Shown: positions 1 to 5,694 of the stretch, piece after piece
Position numbering within the stretch: the first letter of the stretch is position 1
How the letters are laid out: each line of letters begins with the position of its first letter
Made by a program: the position numbers and the translations under genes
The notes under the pieces: generated by a model
Database searches by the model: none
What the model was told of the DNA's origin: nothing
What the model saw: the letters and a program-made list of their open reading frames with translations, nothing else
Origin: Bryobacteraceae bacterium
GTDB taxonomy: Bacteria; Acidobacteriota; Terriglobia; Bryobacterales; Bryobacteraceae
Reading direction: 5' to 3'
NCBI GenBank assembly: GCA_947456995.1
Contig: CANGVB010000277.1
Coordinates: forward strand, 1-5,694
Length of the DNA stretch: 5,694 nucleotides

Positions 1-1139
1 GCAATCATGAAGTCCTGACGGATGCGCAAGCTACCCAGAGTGACATGGCCTTTGATGATCTCGCCTGTGCGCGGGTCGGTGACGCTGGCGCCGTATGACC
101 AGCCGCGCGTAGAACGGTGCACCCACTGGATGATGTTGTAACGGGCGTCCATTGAATCTGCGCCTTCGGGCATGATCTCGACTTGGAAGGCGTTGCGGTA
201 GCCGATGGCTTCGAAGGCCTGATTCCACCAGCGGGCCCCTTCGAGGAGGGCTGTGCGGATGGGCTCTGGTGCGCCACGGTCAATGTAATAGACGAGGGGC
301 TTGACGGGGTCACTGACTTTGGCGCGTGGGTCTTTCTTCTCGAGGCGGTGACGGGTGATGAAGCGCTTGTCGACGGGTTGTTCTACGGGAGTGGCGTAAT
401 CTTTGAAGCGGAGCTGGTTGTAGCCGGAGCGGGGGTCGAAGGCTCGCTGCTTGAAGCCGGGAGGCGGTAATTCGAGGAAGCTGTGATGGACGCGGAGGGT
501 CATCGAGTCTGGGGTGGGGGTGACGCTTGAGACGAAGTTGCCAACGCCTTCACCGGCGAAGGTGATGGTGGCTTCGGCTTCGGTGTTCTTGGGGAAGGCT
601 TTGGTGCGTGGCATGTAGATGGCGCTGCGGGCGGGGTCCAGACGGAAGGTGCCCTGCTTCATGTCGCGCAGGCGGCCAGCGACGTTCATTGCGTCGCGAA
701 CGACGAAGTTGGTGATGTCGATGAGGACCTTGTTGTTTTCTTCTGCTTCCACTGTGAAGCCGTAGAGGATACTCTTGGCGAAGCTGTCTGCGACGGCCTG
801 ACGTTCTGTTGCGTCTGGCGAGATGGCGCGGTAATCGAGATTTTCCTGCACCAGCAGAACCTTGGGGCCGACGCGTTCAAAGTGGACGACGCGCTCCTGG
901 CCGAGCAGACCGCGGTCGAGACCGGTGTCGTTTGAGCCCAGGCCTGCGGGCAGACTTTCGTAGTAGAGGAAGTCTGTATTGAACTTGTCGATCAGCAGAA
1001 ACAGCTTGCCGGCTTTGGTGTCGTAGTAAAGCGGGAAGTAGCCGTCCTGCTTTTCGAGGCTGGCGGTTTTTGTGGCCAGGGTTGTTTGACCAAAGGTTGC
1101 GATAGAAAGCAGTAATCCAATGAGTAGCGCACGCATCAT
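1..1139 (-). CDS. Secreted zinc-dependent metalloprotease, DUF5117/DUF4953 (met-zincin) family, 3' part missing
   Basis: Reading from ATG at 1139 leftwards gives 379 uninterrupted residues that run off the left edge. The start MMRALLIGLLLSIATFGQ is a signal peptide (Arg3, hydrophobic core 4-16, probable cleavage before Gln18), so the product is exported. Residues about 30-270 match my recollection of the DUF5118/DUF5117 N-terminal region. From about 280 the met-zincin part begins: VYYIDRGAPEPIR (283-295), GARWWNQAFEAIGY (301-314), RYNIIQWVHRSTRGWSYG (333-350), DPRTGEIIKGHV (355-366) and LGSLRIRQDFMI (368-379). This block normally lies shortly before the HExxHxxGxxH zinc site, which would be outside the window, so activity cannot be judged. 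Family members are usually about 800 residues, so roughly half is present. A second ATG at 1136 (MRALL) is equally possible. No Shine-Dalgarno is visible. Its natural substrate is unknown. The family assignment rests on remembered motifs; I am confident of it. Confidence 0.9.
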   Translation of the reverse strand, partial: MMRALLIGLLLSIATFGQTTLATKTASLEKQDGYFPLYYDTKAGKLFLLIDKFNTDFLYYESLPAGLGSNDTGLDRGLLGQERVVHFERVGPKVLLVQENLDYRAISPDATERQAVADSFAKSILYGFTVEAEENNKVLIDITNFVVRDAMNVAGRLRDMKQGTFRLDPARSAIYMPRTKAFPKNTEAEATITFAGEGVGNFVSSVTPTPDSMTLRVHHSFLELPPPGFKQRAFDPRSGYNQLRFKDYATPVEQPVDKRFITRHRLEKKDPRAKVSDPVKPLVYYIDRGAPEPIRTALLEGARWWNQAFEAIGYRNAFQVEIMPEGADSMDARYNIIQWVHRSTRGWSYGASVTDPRTGEIIKGHVTLGSLRIRQDFMI

Positions 1140-1154
1140 ACTGGTTATTATGCG
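1132..1154. promoter_or_regulatory. Quasi-palindrome spanning both divergent start codons; possible overlapping promoters or operator
   Basis: Arms CGCATCATA (1132-1140) and TATTATGCG (1146-1154) pair at 8 of 9 positions around the 5-base spacer CTGGT. The minus-strand ATG (1139) lies in one arm and the plus-strand ATG (1150) in the other. Each strand also carries a -10-like hexamer here: CATAAT on the minus strand (1152 to 1147) and CATACT on the plus strand (1137 to 1142). Each is placed so that transcription would begin within a base or two of the start codon. No convincing -35 box is found at 16-18 bp from either. The symmetry may partly reflect both genes starting with Met-Arg codons, so a regulatory role is only a suggestion. 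Confidence 0.3.
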
Positions 1155-2820
1155 GGTCGGATTGCTTGTTTTGCTATCGACGATTGCAGCGTGGGGGCAG
1201 AAAGTCTGCCCGGACACGCTGGTGTACAGCGCTTGCGATGTTGTCTTTGAGTTGGATGCGGCCGAAGCGAAGGCTCATCCCGAGCCCTGGAAGACGGTAA
1301 AGATTACGGCTGAAGTTAAGAGCCCTCGCTTTCGTACCTTCCTGGCAGATGCTTTCTGGGATGGCGGCGGGAAGATGGTGGTGCGTGTGGCACCGACCGA
1401 CGACGGCCTTTGGGAGCTGAAGATCACGAGCAACCTGGCTCGTTTTGACAAGCAGACTCTTAGCTTCAATGGTTTGGTAAGCGAACTGCCTGGCTTTATT
1501 CATAAAGCGAATGTTCATCATTGGCGCTATTCGGGAAGCCAGAAAGCGCATCTGTGGCTGGGCATGGAGGTGTGGGATCTCGCGAATGCGGCTGAAGAAT
1601 CGTTTGAGACCGTCAAGGCTCAGAAGGCTACGCATGTGCGCACGGTGCTTGAGCCGGTGTGGCCGCCAGAGCCGAAGCGCTTTGAGGCCTTTGAGAAGCG
1701 AGTGCAGAGGCTGAATGCTGATGGGATCATCGTTGACGTTGTGCTGGCCGGGCCCAACGGAGCGCTGGTGAAAGCGTTGCCGGACTGGGCTACGCGTGAG
1801 AAATATTTTCGATATGCGCTGGCGCGGCTGGCGCCCTTGAATGTGACCTGGGAGCTGGTGCAGGATTGGGAGACTTACAAAGATGCGCGCACGATGCTGA
1901 AAGATATCGGGTCGCTCATCATGAAGATCGACCCATACAATCATCCACGCAGCGCTTATCCGTTGGGCAGCACTTCAGCCTTTGTTCGCGATGGCTGGAT
2001 GACGCACATCCTGTGTAACGGGGAGGACCCTGCTGTGCCGGCGATTGAGCATCAGTTGTATGCGATGCCGATTGTCAGTGTTGGCAAGAAGATGAATTCG
2101 AAGGTGCTGTGGAATGCGGTTGCGGCGGGCAGTTACCTTGGCTACGGGGCTACCAGGGCGATGGCGGAGATTCTTGAGAAGACGCGCTATTGGGAACTTG
2201 AGCCTTATTTTGATGTGTCGAACGGGCGCGGGTTGGCGCTGATTGGTACCGATTATCTCGTCTATGTGGATCGACCGGGAATCGTCGAAGTGGAAGTGGA
2301 AAAGCACACCTATGATGCTGCCTGGGTGGATGTAGCAACGGGTGAGCGCACGCCGATGAAGGAGTACAAGGGTGAGCATTTTATTGGGGAGCCACCGAGC
2401 AAGGATCGTGAGTGGATCTTGCATCTTTCGCGTGAAGGCCGCAAGGAGGGAATGCTCAAGAGCTACAAGTTTGAGAGCGAGGTGATTATGATGCAGGAGT
2501 TTGAGATCGACCCGAAGCGCATCCCCTTTACGGTTGACATCAAAGACAATGCGGACCTGAAGGCGGATTCGCCGGTGCCCTTCACGATTACGATCACGAA
2601 GGATTCGCGCGCCACACGGTTTATGCAGTATCTGGTTACGGCCGACGTGCCGACAGAGTTGCAGGGCATGCGGGTGATTACAACCAAAGACAAAGGCCCG
2701 ATGGTGTTGCCATCGGCTCTGGCTGCAAGGTTCCCGGCTGTGTTGAATCTTCGCTTTACCGGGATCAATTCCAATGGCAAGGTCTACTTTATCGATCGTA
2801 TTGTGAGGTTGGTGAAGTGA
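1150..2820 (+). CDS. Secreted DUF5060 / DUF4038-like glycosidase-fold protein with collagen-binding-like domain, probably catalytically degenerate
   Basis: The product is 556 residues. MRVGLLVLLSTIAAWGQ is a signal peptide with likely cleavage before Gln17, so the protein acts outside the cytoplasm. Residues 26-100 resemble the DUF5060 beta-sandwich (VRVAPTDDGLWELKITSN, 78-95). Residues about 115-355 resemble the DUF4038 TIM-barrel of putative glycosidases (FRYALARLAPLNVTWEL, 220-236; KIDPYNHPRSAYP, 259-271; LWNAVAAGSYLGYG, 320-333). Residues 355-430 resemble the putative collagen-binding domain (AAWVDVATGER, 390-400; DREWILHL, 419-426). The last 125 residues are an unassigned, probably beta-rich module. 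Where relatives as I recall them carry Asn-Glu after the NVxWEL strand, this protein has Gln238-Asp239. Near the PIVSVGKKM segment (307-315) I see no counterpart of the second Glu. Hydrolase activity is therefore doubtful. Cys20 and Cys29 could form a disulfide. An in-frame ATG at 1120 would overlap the divergent gene and place an Arg inside the hydrophobic core, so 1150 is preferred. Confidence 0.72.
   Translation: MRVGLLVLLSTIAAWGQKVCPDTLVYSACDVVFELDAAEAKAHPEPWKTVKITAEVKSPRFRTFLADAFWDGGGKMVVRVAPTDDGLWELKITSNLARFDKQTLSFNGLVSELPGFIHKANVHHWRYSGSQKAHLWLGMEVWDLANAAEESFETVKAQKATHVRTVLEPVWPPEPKRFEAFEKRVQRLNADGIIVDVVLAGPNGALVKALPDWATREKYFRYALARLAPLNVTWELVQDWETYKDARTMLKDIGSLIMKIDPYNHPRSAYPLGSTSAFVRDGWMTHILCNGEDPAVPAIEHQLYAMPIVSVGKKMNSKVLWNAVAAGSYLGYGATRAMAEILEKTRYWELEPYFDVSNGRGLALIGTDYLVYVDRPGIVEVEVEKHTYDAAWVDVATGERTPMKEYKGEHFIGEPPSKDREWILHLSREGRKEGMLKSYKFESEVIMMQEFEIDPKRIPFTVDIKDNADLKADSPVPFTITITKDSRATRFMQYLVTADVPTELQGMRVITTKDKGPMVLPSALAARFPAVLNLRFTGINSNGKVYFIDRIVRLVK
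2805..2808 (+). promoter_or_regulatory. Shine-Dalgarno GAGG for tsaB
   Basis: GAGG lies 8 nt before the GTG at 2817, inside the last codons of the upstream gene. It supports GTG as the true tsaB start and suggests that tsaB is translated from a shared transcript. It is the only clear ribosome binding site among the four gene starts visible in this window. Confidence 0.6.
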
Positions 2821-3413
2821 TTCTGGCAATCGATACAACGCATGAGGTGGGGAGTCTGGCGCTGGTAGAAGGCGGGCAGATTGTAGAAGAAGTGACGCTC
2901 GACGGGGGCGATGGCTATGGGCATTTGCTCTTCGAAGCACTGGGTGCTTTAAGTGTGCATGTGAAGGATGTGGACGGCTTTGCGGCTGCTTGCGGGCCGG
3001 GGACGTTTACTGGCGTGAGGATTGGGCTCACTGCAGTGAAGGGCCTGGGCGAGGCGCTGGGCAAGCCTGTTTATGGGGTGAGTAATCTGGACGCGTTGCT
3101 GGGGTTTGGCACAGGTTTAGTGGTGCCGTTTTATGACGCTCGCCGCGGCGATGTCTATGCACGGTTGCTTGATGGGAGTGAAGTTGTGATGCCGCTTGCG
3201 CGAGTGCGGGAGTTGATTGACCGGGAAGTGGAGTGGGTGAGTTTTGAAGCGGTCGACGATATGGCTGTTACTCTTGCTCCGCGTGTGATTGCGGGGGCGG
3301 TGGGCAAGCTGGCTGAGAAGCGCTGGCTGGCCGGGGAGCGGCCGGATCCTGCGGCTCTTGACGCCAATTATGTGCGTCGCACCGACGCCGAGCTTAATTG
3401 GCGGGAAGCGTAA
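2817..3413 (+). CDS. tsaB: tRNA threonylcarbamoyladenosine biosynthesis protein TsaB (YeaZ)
   Basis: The product has 198 residues, starts at GTG and is cytoplasmic. TsaB is the non-catalytic partner of TsaD; with TsaE and TsaC/Sua5 they make N6-threonylcarbamoyladenosine at position 37 of ANN-decoding tRNAs. The evidence is the ASKHA-fold start MILAIDTTHEVGSLAL, the family hallmark GPGTFTGVRIGL (60-71), the strand VVPFYDARRGDVYARL (102-117) with the conserved DARRG-VY pattern, and the C-terminal YVRRTDAELNW (185-195) typical of the family end. It is somewhat shorter than the roughly 220-230 residues of E. coli-type TsaB; the shortening seems to fall in the less conserved second half, as in other compact bacterial versions. 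The GTG overlaps the preceding stop (GTGA, 4 bp), which indicates translational coupling. Unusually, the upstream partner is a secreted glycosidase-like gene rather than tsaE, tsaD or rimI. The 3' end overlaps the convergent ThuA gene by 20 bp. Confidence 0.93.
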   Translation: MILAIDTTHEVGSLALVEGGQIVEEVTLDGGDGYGHLLFEALGALSVHVKDVDGFAAACGPGTFTGVRIGLTAVKGLGEALGKPVYGVSNLDALLGFGTGLVVPFYDARRGDVYARLLDGSEVVMPLARVRELIDREVEWVSFEAVDDMAVTLAPRVIAGAVGKLAEKRWLAGERPDPAALDANYVRRTDAELNWREA

Positions 3414-4224
3414 CTTTGCCGGTGGCCGTCCATTCAACGGCGCGCACGAGCAGGCGCTGAAATTCGGGGACGTCGAGGTTGGGATTGGCTTCGTTCTTCC
3501 AGGTGTGGCCGAGCATGGTTGTGTAGACGCGGCCTTTGCCGTATTTGCGAACCCAGTCCATCGGTTCGTTGCGTTTGGAGTCTTTGCTGTAAGCGTAGGT
3601 GAGGATGTGGAGGTGCTTGAGGGCCTCGGGTGGGCCGTGCTGGCCGTGGGTGAGTTGCTCGGCTCTGTGTTGCCAGAAGACGGGTAGCCCTTTGGTGATG
3701 GGGTGTTTGGTGTCGAGGATGTCGACGCGGAAGTCGTGGCGGGGGCCGTGGCCTGGGGCGAAGCCTTCACCTGCGGGTACGAGCATTGGCTTCTTCTGGA
3801 TATCGATGACCAGGCCGGGGCCGAAGGATTTGTCGCGCCACAGAAGCCCAACAAGCTGGTTGTATTCAGGCCATTTGAGGAAGGCGTTGTTGGCGGCATG
3901 GAAGATCACGACGCCCCCACCCTTGTTGAGATAGTTAAGGAAATCCTGCTCGACGGCTTGCGGCCAGCGGATGCCGTTTTCGAGGTGGCCGCCGTTGAAG
4001 TTGTTGATCACTACCTGATAGTTCCCGAACTTGGGGTGCCAGTCTGCTGCTGTGGGCGGGACGGTTGAGACGTCGACCTGGAATCGCCCGGTGCGCTCGA
4101 GGGTTGTTTTTAGAAAAGTTGTGGCGGCCTGCCAGTCGTGATTGTTTACGCCGTCTATGATCAGGGCGCGGATGGGCTGAGCCTCAAGTGGCAAGGCGAG
4201 TGCGAGGAGTAAGAGGAGGCGCAT
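3394..4224 (-). CDS. Secreted ThuA-domain protein (trehalose-utilisation ThuA-like)
   Basis: The product has 276 residues. The start MRLLLLLALALPLEAQ is a compact signal peptide (Arg2, Leu-rich core, cleavage likely before Gln16), so the protein is probably periplasmic, unlike the rhizobial ThuA first described. The remainder is one ThuA domain with a class I glutamine amidotransferase-like fold: LIIDGVNNHDWQ (21-32), the glycine-rich GGGVVIFHAANNAF, a WRDKSFGPG segment, GHGPRHDF, TKHPITKGLP and near the end YGKGRVYTTMLGHTW. All are family hallmarks as I recall them. ThuA proteins act in disaccharide and 3-keto-sugar metabolism, but the substrate here cannot be read from the sequence. The ATG at 4224 was chosen because the signal peptide begins exactly there; the frame stays open upstream only as a shadow of the antiporter gene. 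The gene lies 4 nt after the antiporter stop with no visible Shine-Dalgarno, which suggests cotranscription and coupled translation. Confidence 0.9.
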   Translation of the reverse strand: MRLLLLLALALPLEAQPIRALIIDGVNNHDWQAATTFLKTTLERTGRFQVDVSTVPPTAADWHPKFGNYQVVINNFNGGHLENGIRWPQAVEQDFLNYLNKGGGVVIFHAANNAFLKWPEYNQLVGLLWRDKSFGPGLVIDIQKKPMLVPAGEGFAPGHGPRHDFRVDILDTKHPITKGLPVFWQHRAEQLTHGQHGPPEALKHLHILTYAYSKDSKRNEPMDWVRKYGKGRVYTTMLGHTWKNEANPNLDVPEFQRLLVRAVEWTATGKVTLPAN

Positions 4225-4228
4225 GTGG

Positions 4229-5694
4229 CTAGTGTTTGGGCGTGATGCGGGCTTCGAGCAGGTCGATGTCGCGCTCGATTTCGTGCAAGGCTTCGTCTCC
4301 GATCTTAAGCTGTTTGCGCAGGTCGAGAATGGCAGTGCGTTCGATCTTGACCAGCTTCCACCAGAGGCGCTGCTCGTCGAGGTTCTGGAAGTCCTGCGGC
4401 TCGTCGCGACGTTCGATGCCGGTTTCGATTTCGAGGCGGGCGCGGAGGTCGGCCAGACGGTCTTCGTAATAGCCACGGATTCGTTCGAAGGCTGCGCTGG
4501 TGCATTTGCCGTTCTCCTGAGCTTCAAGAACATGCTCCAGCACTTTCTCTGTGGCGTAAATGCGGGCGTTCAACTGCTCCTCTTCGCTGGCTTTGTCTGC
4601 GGGCAGGCCCAGTCGGCGGACGATCCAGCGCAGCGAAAGTCCTTGGAGGAACAAGGTGCCCAGGATTACTGCGAAGGTGAGAAACAAGATCAGGTTCCGA
4701 TAGGGGAAGGGGAGGCCGCGCTCGGTTTCGAGCGGGAGTGCCAGGGCCGCGGCAAGGCTGACGACGCCGCGCAGGCCCGTCCAGCCGACAATCAGCACAC
4801 CGCGCCAGTTGGGCACAGGTTCGTTTTTGGATAGCCACGCTGGCAAGTAGGCTGCGGGGAAAACCCAGATCAGCCGCATCGCGATTACGCCCAGCAGGAT
4901 GATGCCAGACCACCAGGCCAGCAGGCTGAGCGGATAGCCGCCGAGGCCCTCGAGAACTGAGGGAATCTGCAGGCCGATGAGCAGGAAGATGGTTGCGTTG
5001 ACGATGAAGACAAAGGTCTGCCAGACGGCGAAGCCACGGATGCGCGAGTTGGCGTTGAAGAGCTCTGGCGCGTACCAGCCGAGGATGAGACCGCTGGTGA
5101 CGGTAGCGAGGACGCCCGAGGCATGTACCTGTTCTGCAGCGAAATACGAGAAGTAGCTGAGCAGGAAGGTGGAGAGAACTTCTACCTCCGGGTCGCGCAG
5201 AAAACTGTAGACTTTGACGAAGACGATGCCGAGCAGGGCGCCAATTGCTACGCCACCGAGGACAATCCAAAGGAAGGAAAGTGCTGCGCTCGACCAGGCG
5301 AGGCCGCCACCAGCGATTGCGATCACGGCAAATCGATAGAGGGTGAGGCCGGATGCGTCGTTGACCAGGCTTTCTCCTTCCAGAATTTGGACGACGCGCT
5401 TGGGCAGGCCGAGCCCGCGGGTGATGCTGGTGGCTGCGGCAGCATCGGGCGGGGAAATGATCGCACCGAGCAGAAAGCCGGTGGCCCAGTTCATGCCGGG
5501 GATAAATTGTACGCAGAGGAAGGCTACCAGGGCGCTGGTTGCCGTCACCAAACCGAAGGCCAAAAGGAAGATTGCGCGGCGCCAGCGCCAGAAATCTCGC
5601 CAGGAAGTGAAAAAAGCAGCTTCGGTTAGAACCGGCGGTAGAAGCAGGAAAAAGACCATATTGGGGTCTAGCACGATGCGTGGGGCACCAGGGA
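4229..5694 (-). CDS. CPA1-family Na+/H+ antiporter, N-terminus missing at right edge
   Basis: In total 487 residues are readable before the TAG at 4231-4229. The frame is open through the right edge (PGAPRIVLDPNM), so the GTG at 5674 is taken as an internal Val rather than a start. Relatives have about 50-60 more residues there, carrying the first membrane segments. About ten hydrophobic segments follow. Diagnostic motifs are LDPNMVFFLLLPPVL (8-22), AIISPPDAAAATSI (77-90), GESLVNDASGLTLYR (106-120) with the Asn-Asp pair of electroneutral CPA1 exchangers, and WTGLRGVVSLAAALALP (304-320) with the conserved Arg308. Residues 365-487 form a charged, helical, probably cytoplasmic tail rich in Glu and Arg, as in NhaP/YjcE-type bacterial members. 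The protein would exchange Na+ or another monovalent cation for H+ across the inner membrane for pH and salt homeostasis; ion preference cannot be read from sequence. It appears to be the first visible gene of a unit with the ThuA gene. Confidence 0.93.
   Translation of the reverse strand, partial: PGAPRIVLDPNMVFFLLLPPVLTEAAFFTSWRDFWRWRRAIFLLAFGLVTATSALVAFLCVQFIPGMNWATGFLLGAIISPPDAAAATSITRGLGLPKRVVQILEGESLVNDASGLTLYRFAVIAIAGGGLAWSSAALSFLWIVLGGVAIGALLGIVFVKVYSFLRDPEVEVLSTFLLSYFSYFAAEQVHASGVLATVTSGLILGWYAPELFNANSRIRGFAVWQTFVFIVNATIFLLIGLQIPSVLEGLGGYPLSLLAWWSGIILLGVIAMRLIWVFPAAYLPAWLSKNEPVPNWRGVLIVGWTGLRGVVSLAAALALPLETERGLPFPYRNLILFLTFAVILGTLFLQGLSLRWIVRRLGLPADKASEEEQLNARIYATEKVLEHVLEAQENGKCTSAAFERIRGYYEDRLADLRARLEIETGIERRDEPQDFQNLDEQRLWWKLVKIERTAILDLRKQLKIGDEALHEIERDIDLLEARITPKH

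Noticed and set aside
183..470. Plus-strand open frame of 95 residues antisense to the metalloprotease
   Set aside because: The minus strand encodes strongly conserved protease motifs over the same bases; the plus frame shows no independent support.
1086..1108. TTGACC at 1086-1091 as a -35 box for the plus-strand gene at 1150
   Set aside because: No acceptable -10 hexamer lies 16-18 bp downstream (the bases at 1109-1114 read GCAGTA), and a single hexamer match is expected by chance.
1174..2940. Two long open frames on the minus strand (1944-1174 and 2940-1975) antisense to the glycosidase-like gene
   Set aside because: Their translations are rich in Arg, His and Pro with no recognisable domain, as expected from the complement of a GC-rich gene; the plus strand has a clear domain protein.
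3399..3420. Possible terminator hairpin between tsaB and the ThuA gene
   Set aside because: GGC-AAG and CTT-GCC segments pair only imperfectly and no T-run follows on either strand.
3289..4068. Plus-strand open frames of 132 and 121 residues antisense to the ThuA gene
   Set aside because: Low-complexity Gly/Val/Glu/Ala composition typical of an antisense frame; the ThuA motifs on the minus strand are unambiguous.
4225..4533. N-terminal extension of the ThuA gene by 103 residues to 4533
   Set aside because: The extension overlaps the antiporter tail in another frame and is compositionally junk, and a textbook signal peptide begins exactly at the ATG at 4224.
4223..5629. Plus-strand open frames of 203 residues (4223-4834) and 168 residues (5123-5629) antisense to the antiporter
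   Set aside because: They have no domain motif or plausible start signals and lie wholly opposite conserved antiporter motifs.
5672..5674. GTG at 5674 as the antiporter start
   Set aside because: The frame remains open to the window edge with PGAPRI, which fits the conserved family segment just before LDP; the first membrane helices would otherwise be missing.

Overview
The window looks like a piece of a bacterial chromosome, most likely from an Acidobacteriota member of the Bryobacter/Solibacter type. This is inferred from the mix of families: a DUF5117-type met-zincin, a secreted DUF5060/DUF4038-like glycosidase-fold protein, a secreted ThuA-domain protein and signal peptides ending just before Gln. 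No marker gene settles the taxonomy. I see no mobile element, phage gene, CRISPR array, tRNA or rRNA. The window is almost entirely coding, and no gene-free stretch exceeds about 10 bases.

Layout. Bases 1-1139 (minus) hold the N-terminal 379 residues of a secreted zinc metalloprotease; its HExxH region lies beyond the left edge. Only 10 bp separate its start codon from the divergent gene at 1150-2820 (plus), which encodes a secreted three- or four-domain carbohydrate-active-like protein whose expected catalytic carboxylates appear to be missing. Its stop overlaps by 4 bp the GTG start of tsaB (2817-3413, plus), a component of the essential tRNA t6A37 modification machinery. The tsaB 3' end overlaps by 20 bp the 3' end of a convergent secreted ThuA-domain gene (3394-4224, minus). 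That gene sits 4 nt downstream of a CPA1-type Na+/H+ antiporter gene (4229-5694, minus), which is cut at its 5' end by the right edge.

How the genes relate. There are three apparent transcription units: leftward metalloprotease, rightward DUF5060-tsaB, leftward antiporter-thuA. The three exported or periplasmic proteins (protease, glycosidase-like, ThuA) fit a life of polymer and sugar scavenging. tsaB and the antiporter are housekeeping functions in tightly packed units. No obvious shared pathway ties all five genes together. The plus strand is G-rich over both plus and minus genes, which suggests a replication-strand bias rather than a gene-direction effect.

The points most worth a second look are the quasi-palindrome that covers both divergent start codons, the apparently inactive glycosidase-like protein, and the tight coupling of tsaB to it. 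I found no clear evidence of a wholly new defence or mobile system.
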